Source: JBPEXY01 sp052031065 (GTDB lineage Bacteria > Pseudomonadota > Gammaproteobacteria > Immundisolibacterales > Immundisolibacteraceae). Taken from it: a DNA stretch of 12,866 nt. The notes beneath the pieces are model-generated. The model ran no database searches. It was not told where the DNA came from and worked only from the letters and a program-made list of their open reading frames with translations. This document shows positions 1-7,557 of this stretch, in pieces; within the stretch, counting starts at the first letter, position 1; each line of letters starts with the position of its first letter. The position numbers and the translations under genes were made by a program. The stretch spans positions 1 through 12,866 of the forward strand of contig JBPEXY010000160.1 of assembly GCA_052031065.1 (NCBI GenBank), in the 5' to 3' direction.

Positions 1-378
<378 letters not shown>

Positions 379-387
379 AATAAAGGC

Positions 388-404
388 TGACTGCGCTGCA
401 GTCA
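388..404 (-). other. Perfect hairpin in the pre-16S leader
   Basis: A 7-bp perfect stem (TGACTGC / GCAGTCA, as read on the plus strand) with a 3-nt loop sits about 10 nt upstream of the mature 16S 5' end. It lies inside the transcribed leader, where precursor processing takes place in rRNA operons. There is only a short T-run next to it in the transcript, and it precedes an essential RNA, so it is unlikely to be a terminator. A role in pre-16S folding or processing is inference. Confidence 0.45.
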
Positions 405-482
405 ATTTTTTGTGTCTGCCCAAACCCTGTAAACAGAGCTTGAAAGACACGATATTGCTTGTGGCTAACCTGCTTCAAAACA

Positions 483-541
483 GGCGCCCACACAAATTGC
501 TAGATTCAGTTTTTAAAGAGCAGCCGCTGTATTGTCAGCGG
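483..541 (-). promoter_or_regulatory. rRNA antitermination leader: boxB hairpin, boxA, boxC
   Basis: Three elements occur in the order known from E. coli rrn leaders. A boxB-like hairpin is at 524-541 (CCGCTG, loop ACAATA, CAGCGG). boxA, TGCTCTTTAAAA, is at 511-522; the E. coli form is TGCTCTTTAACAA. A boxC-like TGTGTGGGCGCC is at 483-494; E. coli has TGTGTGGGCACT. boxA RNA is known to bind NusB/S10 and to start the antitermination complex that lets RNA polymerase read through long untranslated rRNA. The match in sequence, order and spacing makes this assignment strong. Confidence 0.88.
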
Positions 542-553
542 CGAGGGCTGCGT

Positions 554-604
554 ATTATAGGGACGAGAATCGGCGCGTCAACGATTTGTTTGAATTATTT
601 CAAA
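554..604 (-). promoter_or_regulatory. rRNA operon promoter with A/T-rich upstream element
   Basis: On the minus strand, TTGACG (581-576) and a perfect TATAAT (559-554) are separated by 16 bp. Just upstream (582-604) is an A/T-rich UP-like stretch that contains a perfect inverted repeat (TTTGAA, 4 bp, TTCAAA at 589-604). The start region is GC-rich, as in stringently controlled rRNA promoters. The predicted start is near 547, giving a leader of about 170 nt. Only this one promoter was recognised. The remaining stretch to the tyrS stop (605-708) shows no clear terminator or gene. Confidence 0.85.
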
Positions 605-708
605 ATAGTTTCACACCAGCCCTGAGCCACTCAATTCCAGCACCATTTTTACCTGCGATAACCCGTTGATATTGCGCAGCTGTTCCGCCCCTAGATGTAC
701 GAATGTCG

Positions 709-1917
709 CTAGATTACGGTCACTTTCCGGAACTTCCGTTTGCCGACCTGAAAAACCGATCCTTCGCGAACCGTTACCAACATCGCCGTATCGGTCACCC
801 GATCGCCATCGAGTTTTACCGCTCCCTGCCTGATCATTCGCAAGGCCTCCGAAGTGCTGGTGGTTAGTCCTGACTCCTTCAGCAGGTTGGCAACAGGAAT
901 TCCCTCACCGCCGGTTTCCAGAACCACTGCGTCTATTTCGTCAGGTAGAGCACCATGCTTGAAACGACTGACAAACTGCTGTCGGGCCAGCTCTCCCTGG
1001 CCCTCTCCGTGAAAACGGTCAACCAACTCCACCGCGAGTTTAATTTTGATGTCTCTCGGGTTGGCTCCAGCACCAACCTCTTTTTTGAAAGCTTCTATCT
1101 CCGCGGACGATAGGAATGACAAAAGCTCGTAATAGCGCCACATGAGCTGGTCGGAGATCGACATCACCTTGCCGAACATTTCTTCAGCGGGGTCAGACAC
1201 ACCTATATAGTTGTTCAGCGACTTCGACATCTTCTGCACACCATCAAGCCCCTCCAGGATCGGCATAGTCATCACCACCTGGGGTTCCTGACCTGCGCCC
1301 TGCTGCAGGTGGCGGCCTACCAGCAAATTAAACTTCTGGTCCGTCCCGCCCAGCTCAAGGTCGGCTTCGAGGGCCACCGAATCGTAACCCTGCACCAGCG
1401 GATAGAGAAATTCATGAACCGCGATAGATTGACCGGATTTGTAACGTTTGCTGAAATCGTCCCGTTCCAGCATCCGCGCCACGTTGTACTGGGCAGCCAG
1501 TTCAATCATGCCGACGGCACCGAGCTCACTAAGCCACGACGAGTTATAGACGACCTCAGTTCTATCCGGGTCGAGGATCTTGAACACCTGCTGCTGATAA
1601 GTTTTGGCGTTCTCGATGATCTGCTCTTCTGCCAGCGGCTTGCGGGTGACATTTTTCCCCGTAGGATCACCAATACGGGCGGTGAAATCACCTACCAGAA
1701 AAATCACATGGTGACCCAATTGCTGAAACGCCCTCAGCTTGTTGATTAGCACCGTATGGCCCAGATGGATATCCGGTGCGGTGGGGTCAAAACCGGCCTT
1801 GATCCGTAGCGGACGCCCCAGCTTCAGCTTTTCGATCAACTCCTGCTCCGGGATGATCTCCTCCGCACCCCGACGGATGATCGCCAGCTGCTCATCAATA
1901 GAAACCGCTAATGTCAT
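709..1917 (-). CDS. tyrS: Tyrosyl-tRNA synthetase (shorter, TyrZ-like type)
   Basis: Class I aminoacyl-tRNA synthetase that charges tRNA-Tyr with tyrosine using ATP, in the cytoplasm. At 402 aa it fits the ~400-aa TyrRS subtype rather than the 424-aa E. coli enzyme. The ATP-binding HIGH motif appears as HLGH (residues 51-54) and the second signature as KMSKS (229-233). The GGTDQKFN segment (190-197) matches the tyrosine-binding core, and an S4-type RNA-binding domain fills residues ~338-402. The frame is open upstream to 2046, but homology begins at MTLAVSIDEQ, so the ATG at 1917 is chosen; AAGGAA lies 11 nt ahead of it. The 3' end lies ~130 bp from the rRNA promoter on the same strand, with no visible terminator between. 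Confidence 0.96.
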   Translation of the reverse strand: MTLAVSIDEQLAIIRRGAEEIIPEQELIEKLKLGRPLRIKAGFDPTAPDIHLGHTVLINKLRAFQQLGHHVIFLVGDFTARIGDPTGKNVTRKPLAEEQIIENAKTYQQQVFKILDPDRTEVVYNSSWLSELGAVGMIELAAQYNVARMLERDDFSKRYKSGQSIAVHEFLYPLVQGYDSVALEADLELGGTDQKFNLLVGRHLQQGAGQEPQVVMTMPILEGLDGVQKMSKSLNNYIGVSDPAEEMFGKVMSISDQLMWRYYELLSFLSSAEIEAFKKEVGAGANPRDIKIKLAVELVDRFHGEGQGELARQQFVSRFKHGALPDEIDAVVLETGGEGIPVANLLKESGLTTSTSEALRMIRQGAVKLDGDRVTDTAMLVTVREGSVFQVGKRKFRKVTVI

Positions 1918-2057
1918 CTGAAAGAAAGTTCCTTCTGTTAAAAGCTCCGCCGTGAACTCACGACCAGAAACAGCACTCCCGGATATGTCAGCGAGAGGGC
2001 GTGGAAAATCCGCTGCCTGCCACCCATTAATATATAGATAAAGCACGGCACCAGCTG

Positions 2058-2087
2058 TTGTATTATCCGTTGATTGATCGGGATAAT
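2058..2087 (+). promoter_or_regulatory. Possible promoter for the M23 peptidase-anmK unit
   Basis: TTGTAT (2058-2063) and GATAAT (2082-2087) are 18 bp apart in the divergent gap 1918-2226. This is the best plus-strand candidate seen there, with moderate matches only. A minus-strand promoter for tyrS must also lie in this gap, but no convincing one was found. The rest of the gap holds no recognisable gene, RNA or repeat. Confidence 0.3.
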
Positions 2088-2226
2088 GCAGGGCTGGAGC
2101 TGCAACTTAGGGAAATAAATTGGCACCACCCTGCTTACACTTTCGCGTTACTCAATTTCTTCGGCAAACACCGACAAACCAGGCAGACCACCCCCATTGG
2201 CAGGCAAGCACAAGAGCACCAGCGTG

Positions 2227-3633
2227 ATGGCTGATCGTCGCCACCCCGGTCGAGGGCAGCGCTCGCGACACCGCACTCTTGTTTACGTGGCCGGAATAAC
2301 ACTCGTCACCGCGGCTCTGCTATCGGTGACTCTACTACGCAACAACAAAGATGACCCGCAGCGGGCGGCGAGTGATCGCTATCGACAGGAACTGATCACA
2401 CCCGAAGAAGCCCACAGCGTCATCAAAGCGCCGGACCGACAGGCAGAACCCGCTCCGGTAACGACTGAATCGACCCCGGTGGCCCATCACAGCGCTGAAC
2501 CTGTTGAGCCTGTTGAAATTCCAAAGCTTGCCTGGCGAGAAGAGATAGTCAGACCAGGCGACAGCTTTACCACGATCATGCAGCGCATGGGCTACTCCCC
2601 CGCAGTGGTGGCAAAAATCATGGCCAGCGGTGCTCCAGCCGAACCACTGAAGAGACTGAAACCGCAGCACCGTCTTAAGGTTCTGGAACAACAGGAGCAG
2701 TTACAGCAGGTTCATTACGAAATTGACCGAACCTCTGTACTGGAGGTAGACCTCACCAAAGAAGCCGTTGTTGCAAAAACCGTAGCTCTGGATATAGAGA
2801 TCCGCAACTCCGAGGCGGCGGGCACCATCGACTCATCCCTTTATCTCGCTGGCCAGGCGTCCGGGTTAAGCGATGCGCTGATTATGGAACTGGCAAATAT
2901 ATTCGGCTGGGACGTTGACTACACTCTGGACCTGCGTGAAGGGGACCGCTTTTATGTCATCTACAGCGACCTTCTTCACCAGGGCAAAAAGGTCAGTGAT
3001 GGCGAGATACTCGCGGCCAGACTGGCGGTCAATGGCCGCACCCTGACGGCGCTAAAATACCAGGACAAAAACGGCCGGGCGGATTACTACGCGCCAAACG
3101 GACAGAGCATGCGCAAGGCCTTTACCCGCAACCCTCTGCCCATCACCCGTATCACCTCACGTTTTAATCCCAATCGTCTGCACCCGATCTTCAAAACCCG
3201 CCGCCCCCATCGCGGCGTGGATTACGGCGCCGCCAGCGGCACACCAGTCAGGGCAACTGGTGACGGGCGAGTCATTTTCAAAGGCAAAAAAGGGGGCTAC
3301 GGAAACACCGTAATCATCCAGCACGGCCAAAAGTACACCACCCTTTACGCCCACCTGAAAAACTTTCGCAAAGGGCTGCACACTGGACAAAGTATCAAGC
3401 AGGGCAAAACCATTGCCTATGTGGGACAAAGTGGATGGGCCACCGGCCCGCATCTGCATTACGAGTTCCGTGTAAACGGCGTGCATCACAACCCGTTGAC
3501 GGTCAAACTGCCGGCCGCGGAGCCGATTTTAAAGGCTGAAAAGGCAAGTTTCCTCACCTCAATATCACCCCTGCTGTCCCAGCTGGATCAGCTCGAAACC
3601 ACTCAACTGGCGGCCGCCGGAACCACGCAATGA
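2227..3633 (+). CDS. M23-family peptidoglycan endopeptidase (MepM-like), membrane-anchored
   Basis: Predicted zinc metallopeptidase cutting peptide cross-links in peptidoglycan on the periplasmic side. Numbered from the ATG at 2227 (468 aa): a basic N-terminus, one membrane segment (~18-37), a low-complexity P/E-rich linker (~70-98), a LysM/OapA-like module beginning at IVRPGDSFTTIM (~107), a Csd3/MepM-type middle domain, and the LytM/M23 domain (~325-425). Zinc and active-site residues are visible: HRGVD (328-332), H376 in LYAHL, and HLHYEF (409-414). E. coli MepM (440 aa) has the same build. The start is uncertain: an in-frame TTG at 2197 would add 10 residues, and neither start has a good ribosome binding site. 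The gene ends by overlapping anmK (ATGA), which suggests co-translation. Confidence 0.9.
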   Translation: MADRRHPGRGQRSRHRTLVYVAGITLVTAALLSVTLLRNNKDDPQRAASDRYRQELITPEEAHSVIKAPDRQAEPAPVTTESTPVAHHSAEPVEPVEIPKLAWREEIVRPGDSFTTIMQRMGYSPAVVAKIMASGAPAEPLKRLKPQHRLKVLEQQEQLQQVHYEIDRTSVLEVDLTKEAVVAKTVALDIEIRNSEAAGTIDSSLYLAGQASGLSDALIMELANIFGWDVDYTLDLREGDRFYVIYSDLLHQGKKVSDGEILAARLAVNGRTLTALKYQDKNGRADYYAPNGQSMRKAFTRNPLPITRITSRFNPNRLHPIFKTRRPHRGVDYGAASGTPVRATGDGRVIFKGKKGGYGNTVIIQHGQKYTTLYAHLKNFRKGLHTGQSIKQGKTIAYVGQSGWATGPHLHYEFRVNGVHHNPLTVKLPAAEPILKAEKASFLTSISPLLSQLDQLETTQLAAAGTTQ

Positions 3634-4769
3634 GCTTCAGCCAGGCCAGCGGCAAAGATGAGACCCTGTTCATCGGCACCATGTCGGGAACCAGTCACGA
3701 CGGCATCGACGCAGCACTGATAGAAACCAGCAACGCAGAGACAAAGCTCCTCACCACACTGTTCAAACCCCTGCCCGAACAACTCAGGGAAAAACTACTC
3801 AACCTCAACAGCCCTGATTATCAAGGGCCTCTGGAGGAGCATTTAGGGTTGGAACAGGAGTTTACTCACTGTGTCGCTGAGCTGATTCTTGAGCTGCTGG
3901 ATAAATCCGGTTTGGCCGCAACCGCTATTACTGCCGCCGGCTGCCACGGCCACACTGTAAGACACCGTCCACAGGGGACTGCCGGCTACAGCCTGCAATT
4001 GCTCAGCGGTGCGGCGCTGGCAGTCAACACGGGCATCCCGGTGGTGTGCGATTTTCGTAGCGCAGATATCGCTCTGGGTGGCACCGGTGCGCCCCTGGCG
4101 CCATCCTTTCACCACCATTTTTTTGCCCGCGACGGTGTCGATACCGCCGTGGTCAACGTTGGCGGTATCGCCAACGTCACCATAATCAACAGCGATGGTA
4201 CCGTCACTGCGGGCTTTGATACCGGCCCCGGAAACCTGCTTCTGGACTTCTGCGCCAGCCACTTTGAGCAGCAGCCGTACGATAAGGAAGGGGCTATGGC
4301 CAGATCGGGAACGATCGTGCCGGAATTACTCGACCAGCTCCTGAACCACCCTTTCCTGAAAAAAACTCCTCCTAAAAGCACCGGACGGGAGGAATTTAAT
4401 AGCCAGTGGTTACTAGGCCAATGTGACCGGCTATCCGCCACACCGAGCCTGCCGGACCTGTTGGCAACGCTGACCGAGCTGACCGCCCAAACCATCATCA
4501 CCTCAATAAAAGAAAGTGGGTTTGGTAGCGGTGAAATTCTGGTCTGCGGAGGTGGCGTACACAACCGCTTCCTGATGGAGCGCCTGACCCTGCTGGCGGG
4601 CGACTGTCCGCTAGCCTCAACCTCTACCAGGGGGTTTGATCCCGACTGGATCGAAGCGATGGGGTTCGCCTGGCTTGCCAGTCGGAGGTGGCGGCAGCAG
4701 CCGGGCAACGTTCCCTCCGTTACCGGCGCCAGGCGACCGGCTATCCTCGGAGGCCTCTACTTGCCCTAG
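3630..4769 (+). CDS. anmK: Anhydro-N-acetylmuramic acid kinase
   Basis: AnmK phosphorylates and opens 1,6-anhydro-MurNAc, giving MurNAc-6-phosphate in the cell-wall recycling pathway in the cytoplasm. The 379-aa product is close to the 369 aa of E. coli AnmK. Family landmarks are visible: the N-terminal phosphate-binding GTMSGTSHDGIDAAL (16-30), CDFRSADIALGGTGAP, NVGGIANVT, DTGPGNLLLD, and a late GGGVHNRFLMERL. Its ATG overlaps the TGA of the M23 peptidase by 4 bp (3630-3633), so translation is probably coupled. The pairing makes sense, because one enzyme acts on the wall and the other salvages a wall-turnover product. It converges with erpA, with 34 bp between the stop codons. Confidence 0.95.
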   Translation: MSFSQASGKDETLFIGTMSGTSHDGIDAALIETSNAETKLLTTLFKPLPEQLREKLLNLNSPDYQGPLEEHLGLEQEFTHCVAELILELLDKSGLAATAITAAGCHGHTVRHRPQGTAGYSLQLLSGAALAVNTGIPVVCDFRSADIALGGTGAPLAPSFHHHFFARDGVDTAVVNVGGIANVTIINSDGTVTAGFDTGPGNLLLDFCASHFEQQPYDKEGAMARSGTIVPELLDQLLNHPFLKKTPPKSTGREEFNSQWLLGQCDRLSATPSLPDLLATLTELTAQTIITSIKESGFGSGEILVCGGGVHNRFLMERLTLLAGDCPLASTSTRGFDPDWIEAMGFAWLASRRWRQQPGNVPSVTGARRPAILGGLYLP

Positions 4770-4781
4770 CCCCTATAGGGG
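4770..4781. other. 12-bp perfect palindrome between convergent genes
   Basis: CCCCTATAGGGG directly follows the anmK stop codon and lies in the short gap before the erpA stop on the other strand. It could form a small hairpin in either transcript. It has no T-tract on either side and only four GC pairs around TATA, so its value as a bidirectional terminator is doubtful. Confidence 0.3.
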
Positions 4782-4803
4782 AGCGGTGAGTGCTAAGAAC
4801 CTG

Positions 4804-5142
4804 CTAAACGCTGAATGAAGAACCGCAGCCACAGGTGGTGGAGGCGTTGGGGTTGCGAATCACAAACTGAGCCCCCTGAAAATCCTCCTTGTAATCGATT
4901 TCCGCGCCCTCAAGATATTGCATACTCATCGGGTCGATCAGCAAAACCACACCATCGGTGTCGACCTGGGTATCCTCAACATCGGTATCTTCGTCAAACG
5001 TAAAACCGTACTGGAATCCAGAGCAACCGCCACCGGTGATAAACACCCGCAGCTTGAGATCCTGACTATCCTCGTCTGCCATCAGTTCGCGCACCCGCCC
5101 GGCGGCGGCACTGGTAAAAATCAATTCTGCATTACTTTGCAT
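4804..5142 (-). CDS. erpA: Iron-sulfur cluster insertion protein ErpA
   Basis: A-type carrier that receives Fe-S clusters and delivers them to apoproteins, including those of isoprenoid synthesis and respiration, in the cytoplasm. The 112-aa product matches E. coli ErpA along its length, including GGGCSGFQYGF and the C-terminal TCGCGSSFS. The three conserved cluster-ligand cysteines are C40, C104 and C106. The ATG at 5142 is preferred. An in-frame GTG two codons upstream (5148) is possible but poorly placed for ribosome binding, and the ATG just ahead of it (5150) is followed at once by TGA. The gene lies 71 bp downstream of the bactofilin gene on the same strand and may end that operon or have its own promoter. 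Confidence 0.95.
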   Translation of the reverse strand: MQSNAELIFTSAAAGRVRELMADEDSQDLKLRVFITGGGCSGFQYGFTFDEDTDVEDTQVDTDGVVLLIDPMSMQYLEGAEIDYKEDFQGAQFVIRNPNASTTCGCGSSFSV

Positions 5143-5189
5143 GGTCACATCCGATCATCATTAATGAGTACTTTGAGACTATTCATCTG

Positions 5190-5204
5190 GCGGGCAGTTC
5201 CCGC
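5190..5204 (-). other. Small GC-rich hairpin between bactofilin and erpA
   Basis: GCGGG (5190-5194) and CCCGC (5200-5204) enclose a 5-nt loop about 10 nt after the bactofilin stop codon. There is no T-tract behind it, so it is not a standard intrinsic terminator. It could stabilise the upstream mRNA end or mark the boundary of an erpA leader. No promoter was recognised in this 71-bp gap. Confidence 0.25.
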
Positions 5205-5213
5205 TTGGCACCA

Positions 5214-5633
5214 TCACTTCTCTGCTATTTCACTGCCTGGCACAGGTTTCGCCGCTGGAGCGCCACTATCCGATGCACTCACGGCATGGACCAGCTGGCC
5301 ATTCACCTCGGCGCCGACCGCCATTTCCAGGAAATTGTAACGAACATTGCCAGTGATGCGCGCGTGCTCCTTCAGCGCAACATACTCCGACGCATTAACA
5401 TCTCCGACAACAGTACCGTCAATCACCTGATGGGGCACCGTCACACTACCCTCAACGGCACCATCTTTGGTCAGGGTCAAGGCACCATATTCGCCATCGC
5501 GACAGACCAGGTTACCCTTGACCCGGCCCTCTACGACCAGCCCCCCGGTAAAGTGGAGATCACCCTCAATCTCGCTGTTCACACCAATCAGACTTTCCAG
5601 AGACTCTTTTGCGACCTTTCGCGGTTTTTTCAC
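5214..5633 (-). CDS. Bactofilin (polymer-forming cytoskeletal protein)
   Basis: Bactofilins are small beta-helical proteins that polymerise without nucleotide, lie on the inner membrane face and recruit cell-wall enzymes. The product has a short basic N-terminus, a bactofilin core (~14-112) starting at SLIGVNSEIEGDLHF with regular beta-strand repeats rich in G, V and N, and an A/P/S-rich tail. An ATG at 5666 would also open this frame but would overlap the upstream gene by 37 bp with no good ribosome site. The GTG at 5633 has GGAGGA (5648-5643) 9 nt ahead and overlaps the upstream TGA as GTGA, so it is chosen (139 aa). Context: the upstream membrane coiled-coil protein is a candidate partner, and an M23 peptidase lies nearby. 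Confidence 0.9.
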   Translation of the reverse strand: MKKPRKVAKESLESLIGVNSEIEGDLHFTGGLVVEGRVKGNLVCRDGEYGALTLTKDGAVEGSVTVPHQVIDGTVVGDVNASEYVALKEHARITGNVRYNFLEMAVGAEVNGQLVHAVSASDSGAPAAKPVPGSEIAEK

Positions 5634-6334
5634 TGCGCCTTCTCCTCCGTCAGCAGACGGTGCCAATCGAATGAAGCGGATTTGACCTCCCGCCCCTTCA
5701 CTGCCAGCTGCACCACCAGCCTCATTGTCGATTCGGGCCAGTCGGGAAGGATTTCAAGAGACCCGGAAATCCGCTGAAAAACCTCAAATGAGAATGGTTG
5801 CTCACCAACCGCATGATTTTCGTCACCAACAACGAGAGCTACTGTTGCCATGCCCTCAACCATACCATTAACTTTGAGTGGTTGCGCCAGTAACAGCTCG
5901 TAACGATATTGCCCTTCCCCGGCCACCTTCTCAACCACAGCCCGATGGATCAATAGCTCATCCGACCGGACCTTTCGGTTAACCAACCCTGCGTAAAGCT
6001 CCAGCTCTTTTCGCAGCGCGTTGACCCTCTCTCTCTGCGCGCCCAACTCCGCCACCGCAGCCTCCCGCGCAGTTTTCTCCAGCTCATGGCGCAGCTGAAA
6101 CGTGGCCACCTCTTTAACCAGCCGATCCCGGTCAGCGTTCAGCTCGGTCAGCTCAGCACCCTGCCGTTTGGAGTGCGCCAGCAGTTCACCATAATTGAGC
6201 CGCAGATGGTAACCACCCAATCGATAGCTCCCGTAGAACGCTAACGCCAACAGCAGACCCGCCAGCAGAAACCAGATACGGTAAACACCCCGCCTAACCG
6301 GCCTGATCCGGTAATCCCGCTGATCACCCGGCAT
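5630..6334 (-). CDS. Single-pass membrane protein with coiled coil (DUF6776-like)
   Basis: The 234-aa protein has a basic cytoplasmic N-terminus, one membrane segment (~19-41), a long heptad-like coiled coil rich in E, L, R and A (~52-118), then a beta-rich C-terminal domain (~125-225). This build and its place between argC and bactofilin match the uncharacterised gammaproteobacterial family I recall as DUF6776; the family name is from memory. Biochemical function is unknown. The basic residues before the membrane segment suggest that the coiled coil and C-terminal domain face the periplasm. Its ATG overlaps the argC stop (TGATG), and its own stop overlaps the bactofilin GTG, so the three genes are probably translated together. 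A scaffold linking bactofilin to envelope enzymes is a reasonable inference, not shown. Confidence 0.85.
   Translation of the reverse strand: MPGDQRDYRIRPVRRGVYRIWFLLAGLLLALAFYGSYRLGGYHLRLNYGELLAHSKRQGAELTELNADRDRLVKEVATFQLRHELEKTAREAAVAELGAQRERVNALRKELELYAGLVNRKVRSDELLIHRAVVEKVAGEGQYRYELLLAQPLKVNGMVEGMATVALVVGDENHAVGEQPFSFEVFQRISGSLEILPDWPESTMRLVVQLAVKGREVKSASFDWHRLLTEEKAQ
5643..5648 (-). promoter_or_regulatory. Strong ribosome binding site deciding the bactofilin start
   Basis: GGAGGA on the minus strand lies inside the last codons of the upstream gene, 9 nt before the GTG at 5633. It is the best Shine-Dalgarno match in this stretch and sets the GTGA overlap start against the upstream ATG at 5666. 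Confidence 0.8.
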
Positions 6335-7359
6335 CAGGGAAGCTGCGCGGTACCTGCCAGGCCTTCACTTTCATTCACCGCAAACATCAGGTTCATACAC
6401 TGTACTGCCTGCCCGGCCGCACCCTTAACCAGGTTATCGATAACCGACAGAATGACAAGCTGATTACCCTGCTGGTGGAGTCCAATCTGACACTGATTAC
6501 TTCCCTTCACATAACGCGTGCGCGGATGGGACCCTGCTGGCAACAGATCCACGAAATGCTCAGCGCTGTAGCGCTGCTGAAAAAGTTCCCGCAATTTTTC
6601 CGGGTCAATATCGACCTGCAAATAAACGGTCGCGTGAATACCTCTAAGCATCGGCACCAGGTGGGGCACAAAAACCAGTTCTGGAGCGGTTCCCGAAACT
6701 TGCGTCAGAGTCTGTGATATTTCCGGATGGTGGCGGTGTGCAAAAACATTGTAGGCATGCAGGCTTTCAGTCACCTCGCCGAACAGCAGATCGACCTTGG
6801 CGTTGCGGCCTGCACCACTGACCCCGGACTTTACATCCGCAATGATCGGACCGCGACTCTGGTAACCCTGTTCAAGCAGAGGTAACAACGCCAGGGTTGT
6901 TGCGGTTGGGTAGCAGCCCGGCGCCGCAATCAGCTGTGCACCTTCAATCGCCGCGCGATTGAGCTCCGGCAGCCCATAAACAGCCTGTTCCAGCAACTGT
7001 GGGCAGGCGTGGGGTTCTCCGTACCACTGCTCCCACACCTCTGCATCTTTAAGTCTGAAGTCAGCGGCCAAATCGATGACCCGAACACCTTTGTCCAGCA
7101 GCTCCGGTACCAGTTTCATCGCCACCCCGTTGGGAGTGGCAAAAAACACCAGATCACACTGCGCCAGCCGACCTGCATCGACGGGCTCAAAGCGTAAATC
7201 AGTCTTGCCGTAAAGGTTGGGGAAAGAGTCGCTGATCAACTGCCCCGCCAGCGAACGCGAGGTCACCGCATCAAGCTTGACTGAAGGGTGTGCCAGCAAC
7301 AGGCGGATCAGTTCACCGCCGGTATAACCAGATCCTCCCACCAAACCAACGGATTTCAC
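6334..7359 (-). CDS. argC: N-acetyl-gamma-glutamyl-phosphate reductase
   Basis: Third step of arginine biosynthesis: NADPH-dependent reduction of N-acetylglutamyl-5-phosphate to the semialdehyde, in the cytoplasm. The 341-aa length is typical of the long ArgC type. The nucleotide-binding GGSGYTGGELIRLL (8-21), CDLVFFATPNG (68-78), IDLAADFRL and the catalytic cysteine C149 in AAPGCYPTATT are all present. The start is GTG at 7359, supported by AGGAGGT (7374-7368) 8 nt upstream. It overlaps the next gene by one base (TGATG). No ARG-box-like operator or clear promoter was recognised in the 103 bp between tRNA-Gln and the start, so read-through from the upstream ribosomal-protein/tRNA unit is possible. 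Confidence 0.96.
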   Translation of the reverse strand: MKSVGLVGGSGYTGGELIRLLLAHPSVKLDAVTSRSLAGQLISDSFPNLYGKTDLRFEPVDAGRLAQCDLVFFATPNGVAMKLVPELLDKGVRVIDLAADFRLKDAEVWEQWYGEPHACPQLLEQAVYGLPELNRAAIEGAQLIAAPGCYPTATTLALLPLLEQGYQSRGPIIADVKSGVSGAGRNAKVDLLFGEVTESLHAYNVFAHRHHPEISQTLTQVSGTAPELVFVPHLVPMLRGIHATVYLQVDIDPEKLRELFQQRYSAEHFVDLLPAGSHPRTRYVKGSNQCQIGLHQQGNQLVILSVIDNLVKGAAGQAVQCMNLMFAVNESEGLAGTAQLP

Positions 7360-7367
7360 CTGGGGAT

Positions 7368-7374
7368 ACCTCCT
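7368..7374 (-). promoter_or_regulatory. Near-perfect Shine-Dalgarno of argC
   Basis: AGGAGGT on the minus strand, 8 nt before the GTG at 7359. It fixes the argC start at a GTG codon and predicts strong initiation despite the non-ATG start. Confidence 0.85.
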
Positions 7375-7462
7375 GATCAGAGTGTGGGAGCCAGCGTCCC
7401 GCCCTGGGCTGAACGATCAGAAAGAGACAGCTGCTGATGCTGCAGAAAAATGCAGAAGAATG

Positions 7463-7536
7463 TGGCTGGGAGACTAGGATTCGAACCTAGGTTGGCGGAG
7501 TCAGAGTCCGCAGTCCTGCCGCTAGACGATCTCCCA
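7463..7536 (-). tRNA. tRNA-Gln (anticodon CUG)
   Basis: A complete 74-nt cloverleaf can be folded by hand. The acceptor stem is TGGGAGA with TCTCCCA, the discriminator is G, and CCA is encoded at 7465-7463. The D stem is GTCT/GGAC, the anticodon stem GCGGA/TCCGC has loop CTCTGAC, and the T arm is CTAGG-TTCGAAT-CCTAG. Loop positions 34-36 read CTG, which decodes CAG glutamine codons. It begins 21 bp after the rpsI stop, with no terminator between, and lies 103 bp before argC, so it may be cut out of a longer mRNA-tRNA transcript. Confidence 0.96.
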
Positions 7537-7557
7537 GTTGAAAACGAACGTAAGTAA

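Noticed and set aside
1918..2046. N-terminal extension of TyrS to 2046
   Set aside because: The 43 extra residues show no similarity to known TyrRS N-termini, and the normal N-terminus begins at 1917.
4109..4708. A 199-codon minus-strand frame inside anmK
   Set aside because: It is the reverse-strand shadow of a clearly conserved kinase gene; the translation has no domain-like order and no start signal.
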